A stretch of DNA of 64,000 nucleotides from Flavobacterium sp. W4I14. GTDB taxonomy: Bacteria > Bacteroidota > Bacteroidia > Sphingobacteriales > Sphingobacteriaceae. The DNA lies in contig JAUSZU010000001.1 of NCBI GenBank assembly GCA_030817875.1, positions 1,798,001 to 1,862,000 of the forward strand, in the 5' to 3' direction. Shown here piece after piece: positions 19,270-27,872 of this stretch (positions are counted from its first letter, which is position 1; every line of letters begins with the position of its first letter). The notes below the pieces were generated by a model. The model was not told the DNA's origin. It ran no database searches and saw only the letters and a list, made by a program, of their open reading frames with translations. Both the position numbers and the translations under genes were made by a program.

Positions 19270-20421
19270 TTATTTCAAAAACTTGTATGTTGTACTCGTT
19301 TTATAAGTTTCACCTGGTTTAAGCACTGTCGATGCAAAATTTGCATGATTTGGTGCATCAGGAAAATGTTGTGTTTCTAAGCAGAAAGCTGAACGGTGAG
19401 GATATGATTTCCCACCTTTACCGTCTTTATCAGCACCCGTTAAGAAATTACCACTGTAAAACTGTAATCCTGGCTCGGTGGTATAAACTTCCATTGTTAT
19501 TCCTGTAACCGGACTTTTAACGGTTGCAATAGCCGTTTTGCCATCATGGTGGGTCAATACAAAATTATGATCGTAACCTTTGCCGAACTTTAACTGCTGA
19601 TCATTTTCTTCGATCGATTTTCCGATGGTTTTCGCTTTATTGAAATCAAATGCTGTTCCAGCTACGGGAGTTAATTTCCCGGTTGGAATCAGGGTAGAAT
19701 CTACTGGCGTGTATGCATTTGCATCAATCGTTAGTTCATGATCCAAAATCGTGTTGTTTCCCTCACCATTTAGGTTGAAATAAGCATGATTGGTTAAATT
19801 TACAACCGTCGTTTTATCAGTAGTAGCTAAATAATCAATCTGTAAAGCATTATCATCAGTTAAGGTATAAGTTACCTTAACATCTAATTTTCCTGGATAA
19901 CCTGCTTCGCCGTCATTTGAAACATAACTCAACTCTAATTTTTGTCCATCTAATTGTTTAGCATCCCAAACTTTCGAGAAAAAGCCATCTGTACCACCGT
20001 GGAGGGTATTAACACCGTCATTAAGCTGTAGCGTATATTCTTTTCCTTCGAGCGTAAATTTACCTTTACCAATGCGGTTTCCGTATCTACCAATTAAGGC
20101 ACCAAAAAACGGCTCACCTTTTTTGCGGTACGAACCCACACTATCATAGCCTAAAACCACATCTGTTAACTTATTATTTTTATCTGGAACTAAAAGCGAT
20201 ACTACCCTACCTCCGTAATTGGTAATGGAAACTGAAGCACCTTGTTTGTTTTTTAAAGTATAAAGTTTCACACTTTTCCCATCGATGGTAGTGGTGTATT
20301 TTGACGAATCAGTTCCCTCAGTTGTTTGTGTCCCTTTATCTGATTTTTGGTTACAAGAAGTAAAAGCTACAGCTAAACACAATGTAGCGAAGGGCAAAGC
20401 CTTAAGAAATATTTTTTTCAT
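19270..20421 (-). CDS. Aldose 1-epimerase (galactose mutarotase), lipoprotein
   Basis: A 383-aa protein with a lipoprotein signal peptide (AVAFTSC, lipid Cys at ~23). The mutarotase beta-supersandwich follows: GGRVVSLLVPDKN, LIGRYGNRIGKG, NDGVNTLHGG, LTNHAYFNLNGEG with the catalytic His, and a C-terminal EPGLQFYSGN and CLETQHFPDAPNH. It interconverts aldohexose anomers, here probably in the periplasm or at the outer membrane. It converges on the lldD gene across a shared terminator. A preference for glucose/galactose over other aldoses cannot be read. Confidence 0.92.
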   Translation of the reverse strand: MKKIFLKALPFATLCLAVAFTSCNQKSDKGTQTTEGTDSSKYTTTIDGKSVKLYTLKNKQGASVSITNYGGRVVSLLVPDKNNKLTDVVLGYDSVGSYRKKGEPFFGALIGRYGNRIGKGKFTLEGKEYTLQLNDGVNTLHGGTDGFFSKVWDAKQLDGQKLELSYVSNDGEAGYPGKLDVKVTYTLTDDNALQIDYLATTDKTTVVNLTNHAYFNLNGEGNNTILDHELTIDANAYTPVDSTLIPTGKLTPVAGTAFDFNKAKTIGKSIEENDQQLKFGKGYDHNFVLTHHDGKTAIATVKSPVTGITMEVYTTEPGLQFYSGNFLTGADKDGKGGKSYPHRSAFCLETQHFPDAPNHANFASTVLKPGETYKTSTTYKFLK

Positions 20422-20610
20422 GGATTAAAAATTTGAGGAAGCAGACCTGCAATTGCACACAAAATTAGATACGGCTTCATATTGATTTATTTTTGGTTAA
20501 GGCTAATGTAGGAAAAAATTATTAACGTTAAAGTAACGATTATACTTATTTTTTCATAATATCGGTGAGGATTCTCAACAGTAAAAAAAATCACATAATT
20601 TAGCAGCCAT

Positions 20611-21282
20611 ATGCATAATTTAAATTTCAAGCCAAAAGCTTTTCTTTTTGATTTGAACGGCACTATGATTAACGATATGGAATACCATACCTTGGCCTGG
20701 TACAGCATCATGACAGAAGATTTAGGCGCCAAACTTGATTACGAAAACGTAAAAAAGGAAATGTATGGTAAAAACCACGAAGTTTTAGAACGCGTTTTCG
20801 GAAAAGATAAATTTAACGCCGAAGAAATAGAACGCCTTTCTATTGATAAAGAGAAGCGCTATCAGGAAGGCTACATGCCGCATTTAGCACTAATTGATGG
20901 ACTCGATCGCTTTTTGGAACGCGCAAAAGAGGCTAACATTCCAATGGCGATCGGATCTGCGGCGATACCTTTTAATATAGACTTTGTGGTAGATGGATTG
21001 AATATCCGTCGTTACTTGGATGCAATTGTGAGTGCAGATGATGTAAAAACAAGCAAGCCAGATCCTGAAACTTTTTTAAAGGCAGCGGCAGCATTAAATG
21101 TTGCACCGGCAGATTGTCTGGTTTTCGAAGACGCACCAAAAGGTGTAGAATCAGCTTTAAATGGGGGCATGCCTTGTATTGTATTAACCACAACACATAC
21201 TATCGAAGAATTTGAAGGTTATCCGAATATCTTGGGTTATATTACAGATTATAACGATGCTAAATTAAATACGCTATTTTAA
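20611..21282 (+). CDS. HAD-superfamily phosphatase/phosphomutase-like protein with DxN motif
   Basis: A 223-aa HAD-IA enzyme similar to beta-phosphoglucomutases. Motif I is FLFDLNGTM, with nucleophile Asp14, but the second Asp of DxD is Asn16. Motif II is IGSAA, motif III KTSKPDP and motif IV VFEDAPKGVESA. The second Asp normally acts as general acid/base, so the Asn may slow hydrolysis or alter the reaction. It is followed one base later by the Nudix-type regulator, so the two are probably co-transcribed and may serve sugar-phosphate metabolism. Confidence 0.88.
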   Translation: MHNLNFKPKAFLFDLNGTMINDMEYHTLAWYSIMTEDLGAKLDYENVKKEMYGKNHEVLERVFGKDKFNAEEIERLSIDKEKRYQEGYMPHLALIDGLDRFLERAKEANIPMAIGSAAIPFNIDFVVDGLNIRRYLDAIVSADDVKTSKPDPETFLKAAAALNVAPADCLVFEDAPKGVESALNGGMPCIVLTTTHTIEEFEGYPNILGYITDYNDAKLNTLF

Positions 21283-21283
21283 C

Positions 21284-21982
21284 ATGGGAAAATATTTAAA
21301 TCAAAAACCTGTTCTTGTTGCAGTAGACTGCATTATTTTTGGTTATGACGGCGATCAGCTAAAACTTTTGGTAATAAAAAGAGCAATAGAACCTGTAAAA
21401 GATAAATGGAGTTTAATGGGTGGTTTTATCGGTGAACATGAAGATCTTGATGGTGCCGCCAAAAGGATTTTATTGGAATTAACAGGATTACACGATGTTT
21501 ACCTGGAGCAACTTCATGCTTATGGCAGTCCTGATCGGGATCCTATCGAACGTACGGTTTCGGTAGTTTACTTTGCACTGATCGATATTAATAAATACAG
21601 TAAACAGATCAATGATCAGTACCATGCCGAGTGGTTTAAGCTAAAAGAAGTTCCCGAATTAATTTTCGACCACGATATGATGGTTAAGGCCGCTATGGAT
21701 AAAATCCGTTATCAGGCAGCCCTTCATCCTATTTTATTTGAGCTTTTACCAAAACGGTTTACTATACCGCAATTGCAGGCTTTATACGAGCAGGTTTATG
21801 ATTCGCCGATAGATAACCGGAACTTTATCCGTAAGATTACAGCCAGTGGATTGTTAATTAAACAAGCCGACAAGGACAAATCAAGCTCCCGCCGTGGGGC
21901 CTTTTATTTTAAACTGGACAAAAACAAACACAAGGCACAGTTTCAGTCTTTTCTCAATTTTATCCCAAAAGCGAGTGAATAG
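21284..21982 (+). CDS. Nudix-domain transcriptional regulator (NrtR/AraR-like)
   Basis: A 232-aa protein with an N-terminal Nudix fold (~10-140) and a C-terminal winged helix (~150-228; PKRFTIPQLQALYEQVY, NRNFIRKITASGLL, RGAFYFKL). The Nudix box keeps Gly47, Glu53, Arg61, Glu65 and Gly68, but positions 62 and 66, normally Glu, are Ile and Leu. Catalysis is thus unlikely and ligand sensing more likely. Bacteroidetes use such proteins as sugar-responsive repressors, the arabinose regulator AraR of Bacteroides being the known example. The ligand here is unknown. Confidence 0.85.
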   Translation: MGKYLNQKPVLVAVDCIIFGYDGDQLKLLVIKRAIEPVKDKWSLMGGFIGEHEDLDGAAKRILLELTGLHDVYLEQLHAYGSPDRDPIERTVSVVYFALIDINKYSKQINDQYHAEWFKLKEVPELIFDHDMMVKAAMDKIRYQAALHPILFELLPKRFTIPQLQALYEQVYDSPIDNRNFIRKITASGLLIKQADKDKSSSRRGAFYFKLDKNKHKAQFQSFLNFIPKASE

Positions 21983-22118
21983 GCAATGATTTGAAAAAAT
22001 GTTACCCATTTAAAAATAAATTTTAAAATTCTTTCTGGGCTTACAAAATTTAAAATCAACCAGTTAGAAGGGCCAATTTTACATGAACTAAAAAACAATA
22101 AAAACATTTTCAAAAAAT

Positions 22119-22150
22119 ATTTGCAAGAAAAGGATAAATCCCTATATTTG
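22119..22150 (+). promoter_or_regulatory. Bacteroidetes-type promoter for tRNA-Lys
   Basis: A TTG at 22121-22123 and TATATTTG (TAnnTTTG type) at 22143-22150 are separated by 19 bp. This matches the -33/-7 consensus of the Bacteroidetes primary sigma factor. The tRNA begins 23 bp downstream. Confidence 0.75.
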
Positions 22151-22173
22151 CACCTCCTTAAACAAAAGGAAAT

Positions 22174-22246
22174 GATTCCGTAGCTCAGCTGGTAGAGCAT
22201 TACACTTTTAATGTAGTGGTCCTGGGTTCGAATCCCAGCGGGATCA
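22174..22246 (+). tRNA. tRNA-Lys (anticodon UUU)
   Basis: A 73-nt cloverleaf. The acceptor GATTCCG pairs with CGGGATC and the discriminator is A. The D-arm has AGCTCAGCTGGTAGAGC. The anticodon stem TTACA/TGTAG carries the loop CTTTTAA (anticodon TTT), and the T-arm has GGTTCGAATCC. CCA is not encoded. Its 3' 16 bases plus 5 flanking bases are duplicated at 26240-26260, marking it as an integration site. Confidence 0.96.
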
Positions 22247-22251
22247 CAGAA
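22231..22251. other. Candidate attL: tRNA-Lys 3' end
   Basis: A 21-bp segment covering the 3' end of the tRNA is identical to 26240-26260. This is the usual signature of a tyrosine-recombinase element integrated into a tRNA gene and restoring it. Confidence 0.7.
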
Positions 22252-22271
22252 GATAGTATCAAAACTACATA

Positions 22272-22310
22272 AAAGCTTGCAAATCAAATGATTGCAAGCT
22301 TTTTTGTTTT
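22272..22310 (+). terminator. tRNA-Lys terminator
   Basis: A hairpin with AAGCTTGCAA and TTGCAAGCTT arms, followed by TTTTTTGTTTT. A diverged copy of this downstream sequence reappears at 26393-26457. Confidence 0.85.
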
Positions 22311-22320
22311 AGTCAAAAAT

Positions 22321-22500
22321 CTAAAACACTCACCGATTCTCATATTAAAAGTGTGTAATTCGGTGAGTAATTTAGGTACTAAAAGAACTCACCAAATTAT
22401 TTATAATCACTTGTTTAACAAGTCGTTCGGCCATCGAACATCTTGACGTTTTCAGACTGCAGGGCTAATTTTGGATCAATACCAAAACTTGTGGAGTAGT
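22321..22500. other. Left island terminus with GGTGAG hexamers
   Basis: Three GGTGAG hexamers in alternating orientation occur at 22329-22334 (complement), 22362-22367 and 22388-22393 (complement). The same hexamer occurs at the right-hand repeated termini (26166, 26178, 27793). Integrase arm-type binding sites are a possible explanation. No gene is seen here. Confidence 0.45.
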
Positions 22501-22506
22501 CATTTT

Positions 22507-22842
22507 TTAAGCATACAGTTGAGTTAGCCTGTATAGCAAAAATTTTATACATTTCACTCCTCGGAATTGGGATCTGAATGCTTTGATTTTGGCATTGAAA
22601 GATTCGGCAGAAGCATTTGTAGATCTGTTATCAAAATAGTTTAGAATGGTAGGATAGTGATTCTGAATTGACCTGGCAATCGTATTGAAAGCCTTAAAGG
22701 CGGACTGTCTTACTTTTTCATGCCATTTAGCTAATTTGGCCAGGCCAAATACTTTTTCAGTGGTTTTATCAAATATGTGGCTGAGTGGAGATTTCGCAAA
22801 TAGTATCCACTCCATTCCGTTCCAAACTAGACACCCGAACAT
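22507..22842 (-). pseudogene. ISAon1-like (ISL3-group) transposase remnant, C-terminal part
   Basis: An open stretch of 111 codons. Its last ~85 match the remembered C-terminal pattern of ISAon1-type DDE transposases: AFNTIARSIQNHYPTILNYF, then DNRSTNASAESFNAKIKAF and FRGVKCIKFLLYRL. The N-terminal two thirds, including most DDE residues, are absent and the first ~25 residues look unrelated. It is therefore a truncated, inactive copy. It lies near the left end of the tRNA-Lys island. Confidence 0.85.
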
Positions 22843-23452
22843 CTACCCTTCATTTCAAAGGATGCCTAAGCCATTAGGCTAAATGTATTCAGATCGAAAG
22901 ATTCAACCTGTCCTTTTTTTAAAGAAGCTTTTTTAGCTTTAGTATTTTGACCTATGATGTATGGGTTCCAGGGCTGTTTTTATGGCCCAGTAGACATTTA
23001 GGAGCCAAACCTGGGTCAATCAGGCCATTTAGAAAGATACGCCATCTATGTTCTTCTGAATTCTGCAATTAAACGCAGTTAGAAGCCGCCTGTTTCATTT
23101 TGACTATTGAAACAATCGATTAATCTCAAATACTTTTCGGACAGCTAAAAACGCTTTAAAATAAGCCGACAGGCCACTTTTAAGCGAAATGGAGTGAACA
23201 ATTTGAGGCGTAATGTAAGCGTGCATTAGCGGTGAGAAGGTGACCATATATCGAATAATCTCCATTTAATACTCTTAAAGTTCTTATTTTACTAATAGAT
23301 GAGATGCTGTAATAAAAATCCATAACGAAATTTCACCTATATATCATGGATTTTGGCCTATGTATATAAACGGCGATGATGCGATTTGTTATCATACTTA
23401 AAAAACATACATTTAAGTTTTATCTCATATCTTAATTAACTCTTAAATCTGC
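22843..23452. other. Decayed non-coding stretch of the island
   Basis: No intact gene. On the minus strand a short open segment (about 22877-22979) reads QPWNPYIIGQNTKAKKASLK and then KKGQVESFDLNTFSLMA before a stop, which looks like the C-terminal scrap of a lost protein I do not recognise. The last ~150 bases are AT-rich and could hold the promoter of the lipoprotein gene at 23453. Confidence 0.5.
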
Positions 23453-24748
23453 ATGTTATCCAAACAAACATCAAAGCTCTCTGTAATTAGCTTGTGCCTC
23501 ATCCTTGGGATATTAGCTTTTTTTAATTCCTGCAAAAAAAACCCAAAACCAGAAGATCCGATAGCGAGTGCCAAAGACTGGTACTTAAATGACAATGTAA
23601 ATGGCAATACCATACTTCAATCAAGTAAGGGTACTAGACAAGTGATCAAGCAAGATGTAGACTGGAGTACCGCAAGGACATTCAAGCTTGATGACGGAAG
23701 CGATGTGGTAAGTGTTCCTGTAAAAATGGTTTTAGGCGAAGGAGCGCTTGGAGGAAGCTATATGCTCCTAATCGACAAATTTAAAAGTAACTATCGGGTG
23801 CAAGTAGCTTTTAGCCCTGAAAAAGAGTACTTTAACGATCGTATCAGTGATAATGGGATGATAGCTGTCTATAAACAGACTACCAACAATAATCTTATGT
23901 ATGTTCCGCGTAAAAATAACAAAGATAAACTGATGGCCATTACCTGCACCAGCTGGTATCTGACAACAACTTATTATGATTATAATGGATAAGTACTCGG
24001 CAGCACATCAAGATACCTTTTTCAGTCTTGTAGCGGTGATCTGGGAGACTATCCAGAACCAGACCACGGCGGGCCAACAGATTGCCAGGGAGTAGTGGCA
24101 GGAGGAGCTTATCCGACTGATTGTGGCTGCATTGGAGGAACTACTGGAATAACTGAATGTCCCTTGAGGGAAATTATAGATAGTGTCACCAATCCTTGCA
24201 TTAAAACCCAGGTTGCTTTGGCAGGCTCTGCTCAGACAACTATCAGAAATATAATGAGAGAAGTTTTTGGTGGCCCAAGTGAGGTTGAAAGTTTAAATTT
24301 AACATTCAAAGATGTTACCAATTTGCCGAATACCACTTCTGGAGATGCCAAAAGATGGAGTGCCACCAATAATGATTTTGAAATCCGATTGAATCAGAAC
24401 ACACTAAAGGTTTCTTCAAAGGAATATATTTTAAGCACAGTTTACCACGAGATTTTGCATGCGTATATGTTCAGTAAATTAACTCCCGGTCCAGATGGAA
24501 GATACAATATTACCTCCCAGCATGAAGATATGGCAAATAAATATGTAATTTTAATGACGGGTGCATTGAAAATTGCTTTCCCGAACATCAGTGATCAGGA
24601 AGCTTGGGGACTTAGCTGGGGAGGACTGGAAGATACAAATCTTTATACAACAAAATTAACACAGGCACAGAGGGATGCAATAAGCGAAACCAACAGACGG
24701 CATACCCACGAAACAGCTACTGACAAACAGGGAACATATTGCAATTAA
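23453..24748 (+). pseudogene. Lipoprotein with metalloprotease-like HEILH domain, split by one in-frame TAA
   Basis: The frame starts at 23453 with a lipoprotein signal (FFNSC, lipid Cys ~27) and a ~150-residue beta-rich domain. It stops at TAA 23990-23992. The same frame then stays open from 23993 to 24748, so a single stop divides what reads as one 431-codon gene. The second part is Cys/Gly-rich (DCGCIGG) and then has a Zn-protease-like VYHEILHAYMF. The sense codon replaced is unknown; CAA/CAG would need one substitution. The parts may be a pseudogene, be read through, or be a lipoprotein and a separate protein from the GTG at 24095. Confidence 0.75.
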
Positions 24749-24750
24749 CT

Positions 24751-25239
24751 ATGAAATATTTATTATTTATTTTTATTATGCTACTGAGTAGCATAACATT
24801 TGGGCAGAAAACACCTAAGTTGCCTATGTTTATAAGCAGTTGTGTAGTTAAGGGTACCAAAGGAGATGCTTATGAGAATACAAAAAAGAATTTTGCACAC
24901 TTTTTTGCAATAGCGTTATCTTTTGATGCAGCGGGAAAAATTGATACCCTGTACTATTCAAGCAAGTTGAATCCCGAAACAAAAAAAATATATGCGCTTG
25001 ACAGTTCTTTATTAAAAAGAATTAAAACTTACAACCTTAATTTTAAAGAATATACATCTAAGCTAGTACTTTTTTCTTATTACTGTTACAATTCGACAGA
25101 TGATTCCGTAGATTATGAAAATGGGTTTTTAAATAGCGTAGGAAATTTAATTCCTGAAGCAGTTTATGAAAAACCTCTAATCGTGTTGAAACCTATAGTT
25201 GACACCAGTCTACCATCTGCACACGGAAAAATTAAATAG
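24751..25239 (+). CDS. Small secreted protein of unknown function
   Basis: A 162-aa protein with a clear signal peptide (MKYLLFIFIMLLSSITFGQ). The mature part has no family I recognise; it is Lys/Tyr/Ser-rich, with a pattern such as LSFDAAGKIDTLYYSSKLN. The ATG at 24751 is preferred because the hydrophobic segment starts directly after it. Its start is 2 bp after the end of the HEILH-domain frame, so the two were probably one operon. Such pairs of lipoprotein-protease and small secreted protein suggest a shared surface role, which is only inference. Confidence 0.7.
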   Translation: MKYLLFIFIMLLSSITFGQKTPKLPMFISSCVVKGTKGDAYENTKKNFAHFFAIALSFDAAGKIDTLYYSSKLNPETKKIYALDSSLLKRIKTYNLNFKEYTSKLVLFSYYCYNSTDDSVDYENGFLNSVGNLIPEAVYEKPLIVLKPIVDTSLPSAHGKIK

Positions 25240-26120
25240 TTTTCTTATCGAACCTTCTATTCGTTAATATTTTTCTTCTGACACTTTATGTAGTTTTTTA
25301 TGTTAAAACAGATTCTTTCTAGGGATATTCTTGTAATTAAGTGTAAAAAATTTGGCAAGAATAACAGATCAATGAAAAAAATAGTACTGTAACCCCATTT
25401 CACATTAAAGTGACTATCTGTTTTGGGGCAAACTGGCCGTTCTGATCTTTCGATCAGCTTTTTTCACGGGTTGCTTTCGGGAATTATCTTTCAATTTCTG
25501 CATAAAATAAAGGCTCATGGGAGTATATCTACAATTTAGGGTGGACTATCATTTCGCTGTTTTGAAGGGGTTGTGGCGTTTTTTAAGCGTTCTAGTACCT
25601 GCGGATGGATTTTGATCGTTAGAAAGGTTTGAATTGAGGATAAATCCGGAAGTAATATGGATTAAACCGAAAAGTCCTGAGGAAAATGGACTTGGATCCG
25701 AAGTGTTATTTGTTCAGAGGAAAAGGAACTTAGGTGTGCATCATCCGGTAATCAAATTGGAGGCCAGTTTGGCCCGAAACAGAGAGGTTACTTTCACCGA
25801 AATACACTACGAGCTTATTGACCGGATTTTACCGAATTTAACTAACCTCTATGAGATTAATCAAAAAGCCAACATTACACAGAAGCATACCCTGATAAGG
25901 GGGGCAAAGATAATCTGATATAGGGTGATGGCATGTTTAGAACCGCTTTTATTGACTCAACGTTTAATGATAACATATTGAAAGTCAAGTAAAAATGGCT
26001 GGTTTTTAATGAGCAACCCTTTAAGGTTTTGGGCTTGAGCCTGGTTAGTACTCAGTGCCGGAGTCGAACCGCGCAGTGATTAGTAGCTTAAATTCCTTCC
26101 AATTTTAAAAGAGAATGATT
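25240..26120. other. Decayed intergenic DNA of the island
   Basis: No convincing gene. A 94-codon open frame at 25634-25918 (start RINPEVIWIKPKSPEENG) has no recognisable motif or good start context. Opposite it, a minus-strand segment ending near 25538 reads TIKIHPQVLERLKNATTPSK, and another near 25420-25505 reads KLKDNSRKQPVKKADRKIR. Both are short, end at stops and look like scraps of mobile-element genes. Confidence 0.45.
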
Positions 26121-26242
26121 ATATTTACACTATAGCAATTGCAGCTAAAACGTATTGAGAATGATGGTGAGCGATTAGGTGAGTAAAAATTGAAAAACCC
26201 ATTAATACTATTCAAACGCTGATTTTAGCACTAGGTGCAAAT
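26121..26242. repeat. Island terminal direct repeat, copy 1
   Basis: About 120 bp, repeated in diverged form at 27747-27872. Shared blocks include AGCTAAAACGTAT, GGTGAGCGATTA and TTCAAACGCTGATTTT versus TTTAAACATTGATTTT. It holds two GGTGAG hexamers (26166-26171, 26178-26183) and leads directly into the duplicated tRNA end at 26240. Confidence 0.75.
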
Positions 26243-26260
26243 CCCAGCGGGATCACAGAA
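26240..26260. other. Candidate attR: duplicated tRNA-Lys 3' end
   Basis: 21 bp identical to 22231-22251. It is followed at once by its own hairpin terminator (26260-26293; arms AGCCTCACA/TGTGAGGCT, then T-tract). Confidence 0.75.
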
Positions 26261-26293
26261 AGCCTCACAGAAATGTGAGGCTTTTTTGTTTTA
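26260..26293 (+). terminator. Rho-independent terminator next to attR
   Basis: AGCCTCACA GAAA TGTGAGGCT followed by TTTTTTGTTTT. It replaces the terminator found after the intact tRNA. Confidence 0.8.
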
Positions 26294-26392
26294 TTCCAGC
26301 TAGGATTCGAACAGAAGCGCCGGCTGGGTTCGATTTGTAAAAGGCTCAGGGCCGAGTTCGGGATTTTGCAGGGCTGAGGCAATCAGAGCGAG

Positions 26393-26457
26393 ATTACAGA
26401 TAACAGTATCAAAGAGACTTAAAGCCTTGCAATCAAATGATTGCAAGGCTTTGTTTT
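26393..26457 (+). repeat. Diverged copy of the tRNA-Lys downstream region and terminator
   Basis: Similar to 22235-22310. It shares an AGCG-GAT-ACAGA block, CAGTATCAAA versus TAGTATCAAA, and a hairpin with TTGCAATCAAATGATTGCAA at its core. It probably is a second, older island boundary. Confidence 0.6.
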
Positions 26458-26572
26458 TGGTGGATATATTAAAAATGGCAATAAACAAGTACATTCAAAA
26501 ACAAATAAATAATAAATATTTATTGATAATCAATAAATATTTATTATTATTGCCCTGTAAATTAAACAAACC

Positions 26573-27187
26573 ATGACAACATCAAAATCAATTCTTAAAA
26601 GAATATCACAGGCTGTAAACGTCATATGGTATTTAGAAATCATTGCAGGTATAATATTTATAGCAGCTTTTTTAGCATCAGCAAATATTAGAAAGCAATT
26701 TATGCTAATGCTGCCTGTAGATTTTGCGCAGCTTAATTTAAGGAAAATAGAGTCGCTCAACCGCAATTTTGAGAATGCGAGACTAGACGGTTATTCTGGA
26801 ACATTGGTTTTTCATATTGAATCAAATTGGAAAAACATCGCTGGCATGACGGGTGTATATATTTTACTTATAGGAATTTTAATTTTTATAACTTATCATG
26901 TAAGGCAAATCTTTAAGAACTTCGAGAATAACCTGCATTTTATCAATAATAATATCATTCACCTTAGATTGATTGCTGGAATTATCACTATAATGCCCAT
27001 CGTGCAAATTGTATTAATGCTGGTAGCAAATCATGTAATTGAGGATAACTTAAAACTTGTGCCTTTCCTTAATTTATCAACATCTTTTAATTTTGGTCTT
27101 TTCATTGCAGGAATTACGTTGTTTTCTGTGATAGAAATATTCAAGCTTGGAATTGAATTGGAAGAAGAACAAAAACTAACTGTTTAA
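26573..27187 (+). CDS. DUF2975 integral membrane protein
   Basis: A 204-aa protein with four hydrophobic segments near 20-40, 88-110, 128-150 and 165-188. It has the layout of DUF2975 proteins, which are nearly always encoded next to a small YozG-type HTH regulator, as here. The TAATG junction at 27185-27189 means coupled translation. The biochemical role of the family is unknown. The long AT-rich leader (26490-26570) should carry the promoter. The pair sits between the two candidate island boundaries. Confidence 0.85.
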   Translation: MTTSKSILKRISQAVNVIWYLEIIAGIIFIAAFLASANIRKQFMLMLPVDFAQLNLRKIESLNRNFENARLDGYSGTLVFHIESNWKNIAGMTGVYILLIGILIFITYHVRQIFKNFENNLHFINNNIIHLRLIAGIITIMPIVQIVLMLVANHVIEDNLKLVPFLNLSTSFNFGLFIAGITLFSVIEIFKLGIELEEEQKLTV

Positions 27188-27405
27188 TGGGTATTGTTGT
27201 AAATCTTGATGTCATGATGGCAAAGAGAAAGATGTCCCTTAATATGCTTTCTGAACTTACGAATATTACGTTGTCGAACCTATCTATTTTGAAGCAGGGT
27301 AAAATCAAAGCTGTACGACTAAGTACTCTCGAGGCAGTTTGTAAAGCATTGAATTGTCAACCAGGCGATATTTTAGAATATAGAAATGACATCGAGGACA
27401 ATTAG
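27187..27405 (+). CDS. YozG-like Xre-family HTH regulator
   Basis: A 72-aa protein that is essentially one helix-turn-helix domain: LDVMMAKRKMSLNMLSELT, NITLSNLSILKQGK, VRLSTLEAVCKALNCQPGDIL. This is the Cro/C1 variant found with DUF2975 membrane proteins. It is likely to control its own operon, perhaps in response to the state of the membrane protein, which is inference. Confidence 0.9.
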   Translation: MGIVVNLDVMMAKRKMSLNMLSELTNITLSNLSILKQGKIKAVRLSTLEAVCKALNCQPGDILEYRNDIEDN

Positions 27406-27870
27406 ATTTTTCCGTATGTACCGTAGTGAAAACCTGGGTATTTATAATTTTTACTGTTTTGCCGAACCTACCTGCTAAGTCCCAGCGACTGTTGCAATTT
27501 TTTTACGCCGCCGTTTCTCAGCTTCCTCAGCAGAATCTGTATGTGGGGGCTCGTAGTTAGGTTCCATCAAGATTTCCAATAGCCCAATACCAAAAAAGAA
27601 TTGACAAAACAAAACGTTCCCATTTTGGGAACATTTTAATGTATTAGTTAAATATGCAAGCGATAGCAATAAAAACGCTAAAAGATATATTGATGCTTAT
27701 TAATCGTTCTAATATGAATAGTTAAATATTTTTGACCAAAAGCTACTATATTCATTCTTTAGCAATTACAGCTAAAACGTATCGAAAAAAATGGTGAGCG
27801 ATTATAGATAAGTCAAAATCGAAAACCACATAAAATATTATTTAAACATTGATTTTGCACCGGATCCAAA
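27406..27870. other. Right part of the island, no intact gene
   Basis: A minus-strand frame at 27475-27669 ends in MEPNYEPPHTDSAEEAEKRR and RKKIATVAGT; these last 30 codons could be a tiny protein or a scrap, but I cannot support a gene. The stretch from 27747 is the second copy of the island terminal repeat. Confidence 0.5.
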
Positions 27871-27872
27871 TC
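27747..27872. repeat. Island terminal direct repeat, copy 2
   Basis: A diverged second copy of 26121-26242. It has one GGTGAG hexamer (27793-27798) and a degraded tRNA-like end (CCGGATCCAAATCAA) just before the PhzF stop codon. It marks the probable outer right boundary of the tRNA-Lys island. Confidence 0.65.

Noticed and set aside
25634..25918. 94-codon plus-strand frame in the island
   Set aside because: It has no family, no clear start context, and lies among scraps of decayed genes. It is noted in the region entry, not called as a gene.
26300..26494. 64-codon minus-strand frame
   Set aside because: It runs across the tRNA-downstream repeat and its terminator hairpin and cannot be a real gene.
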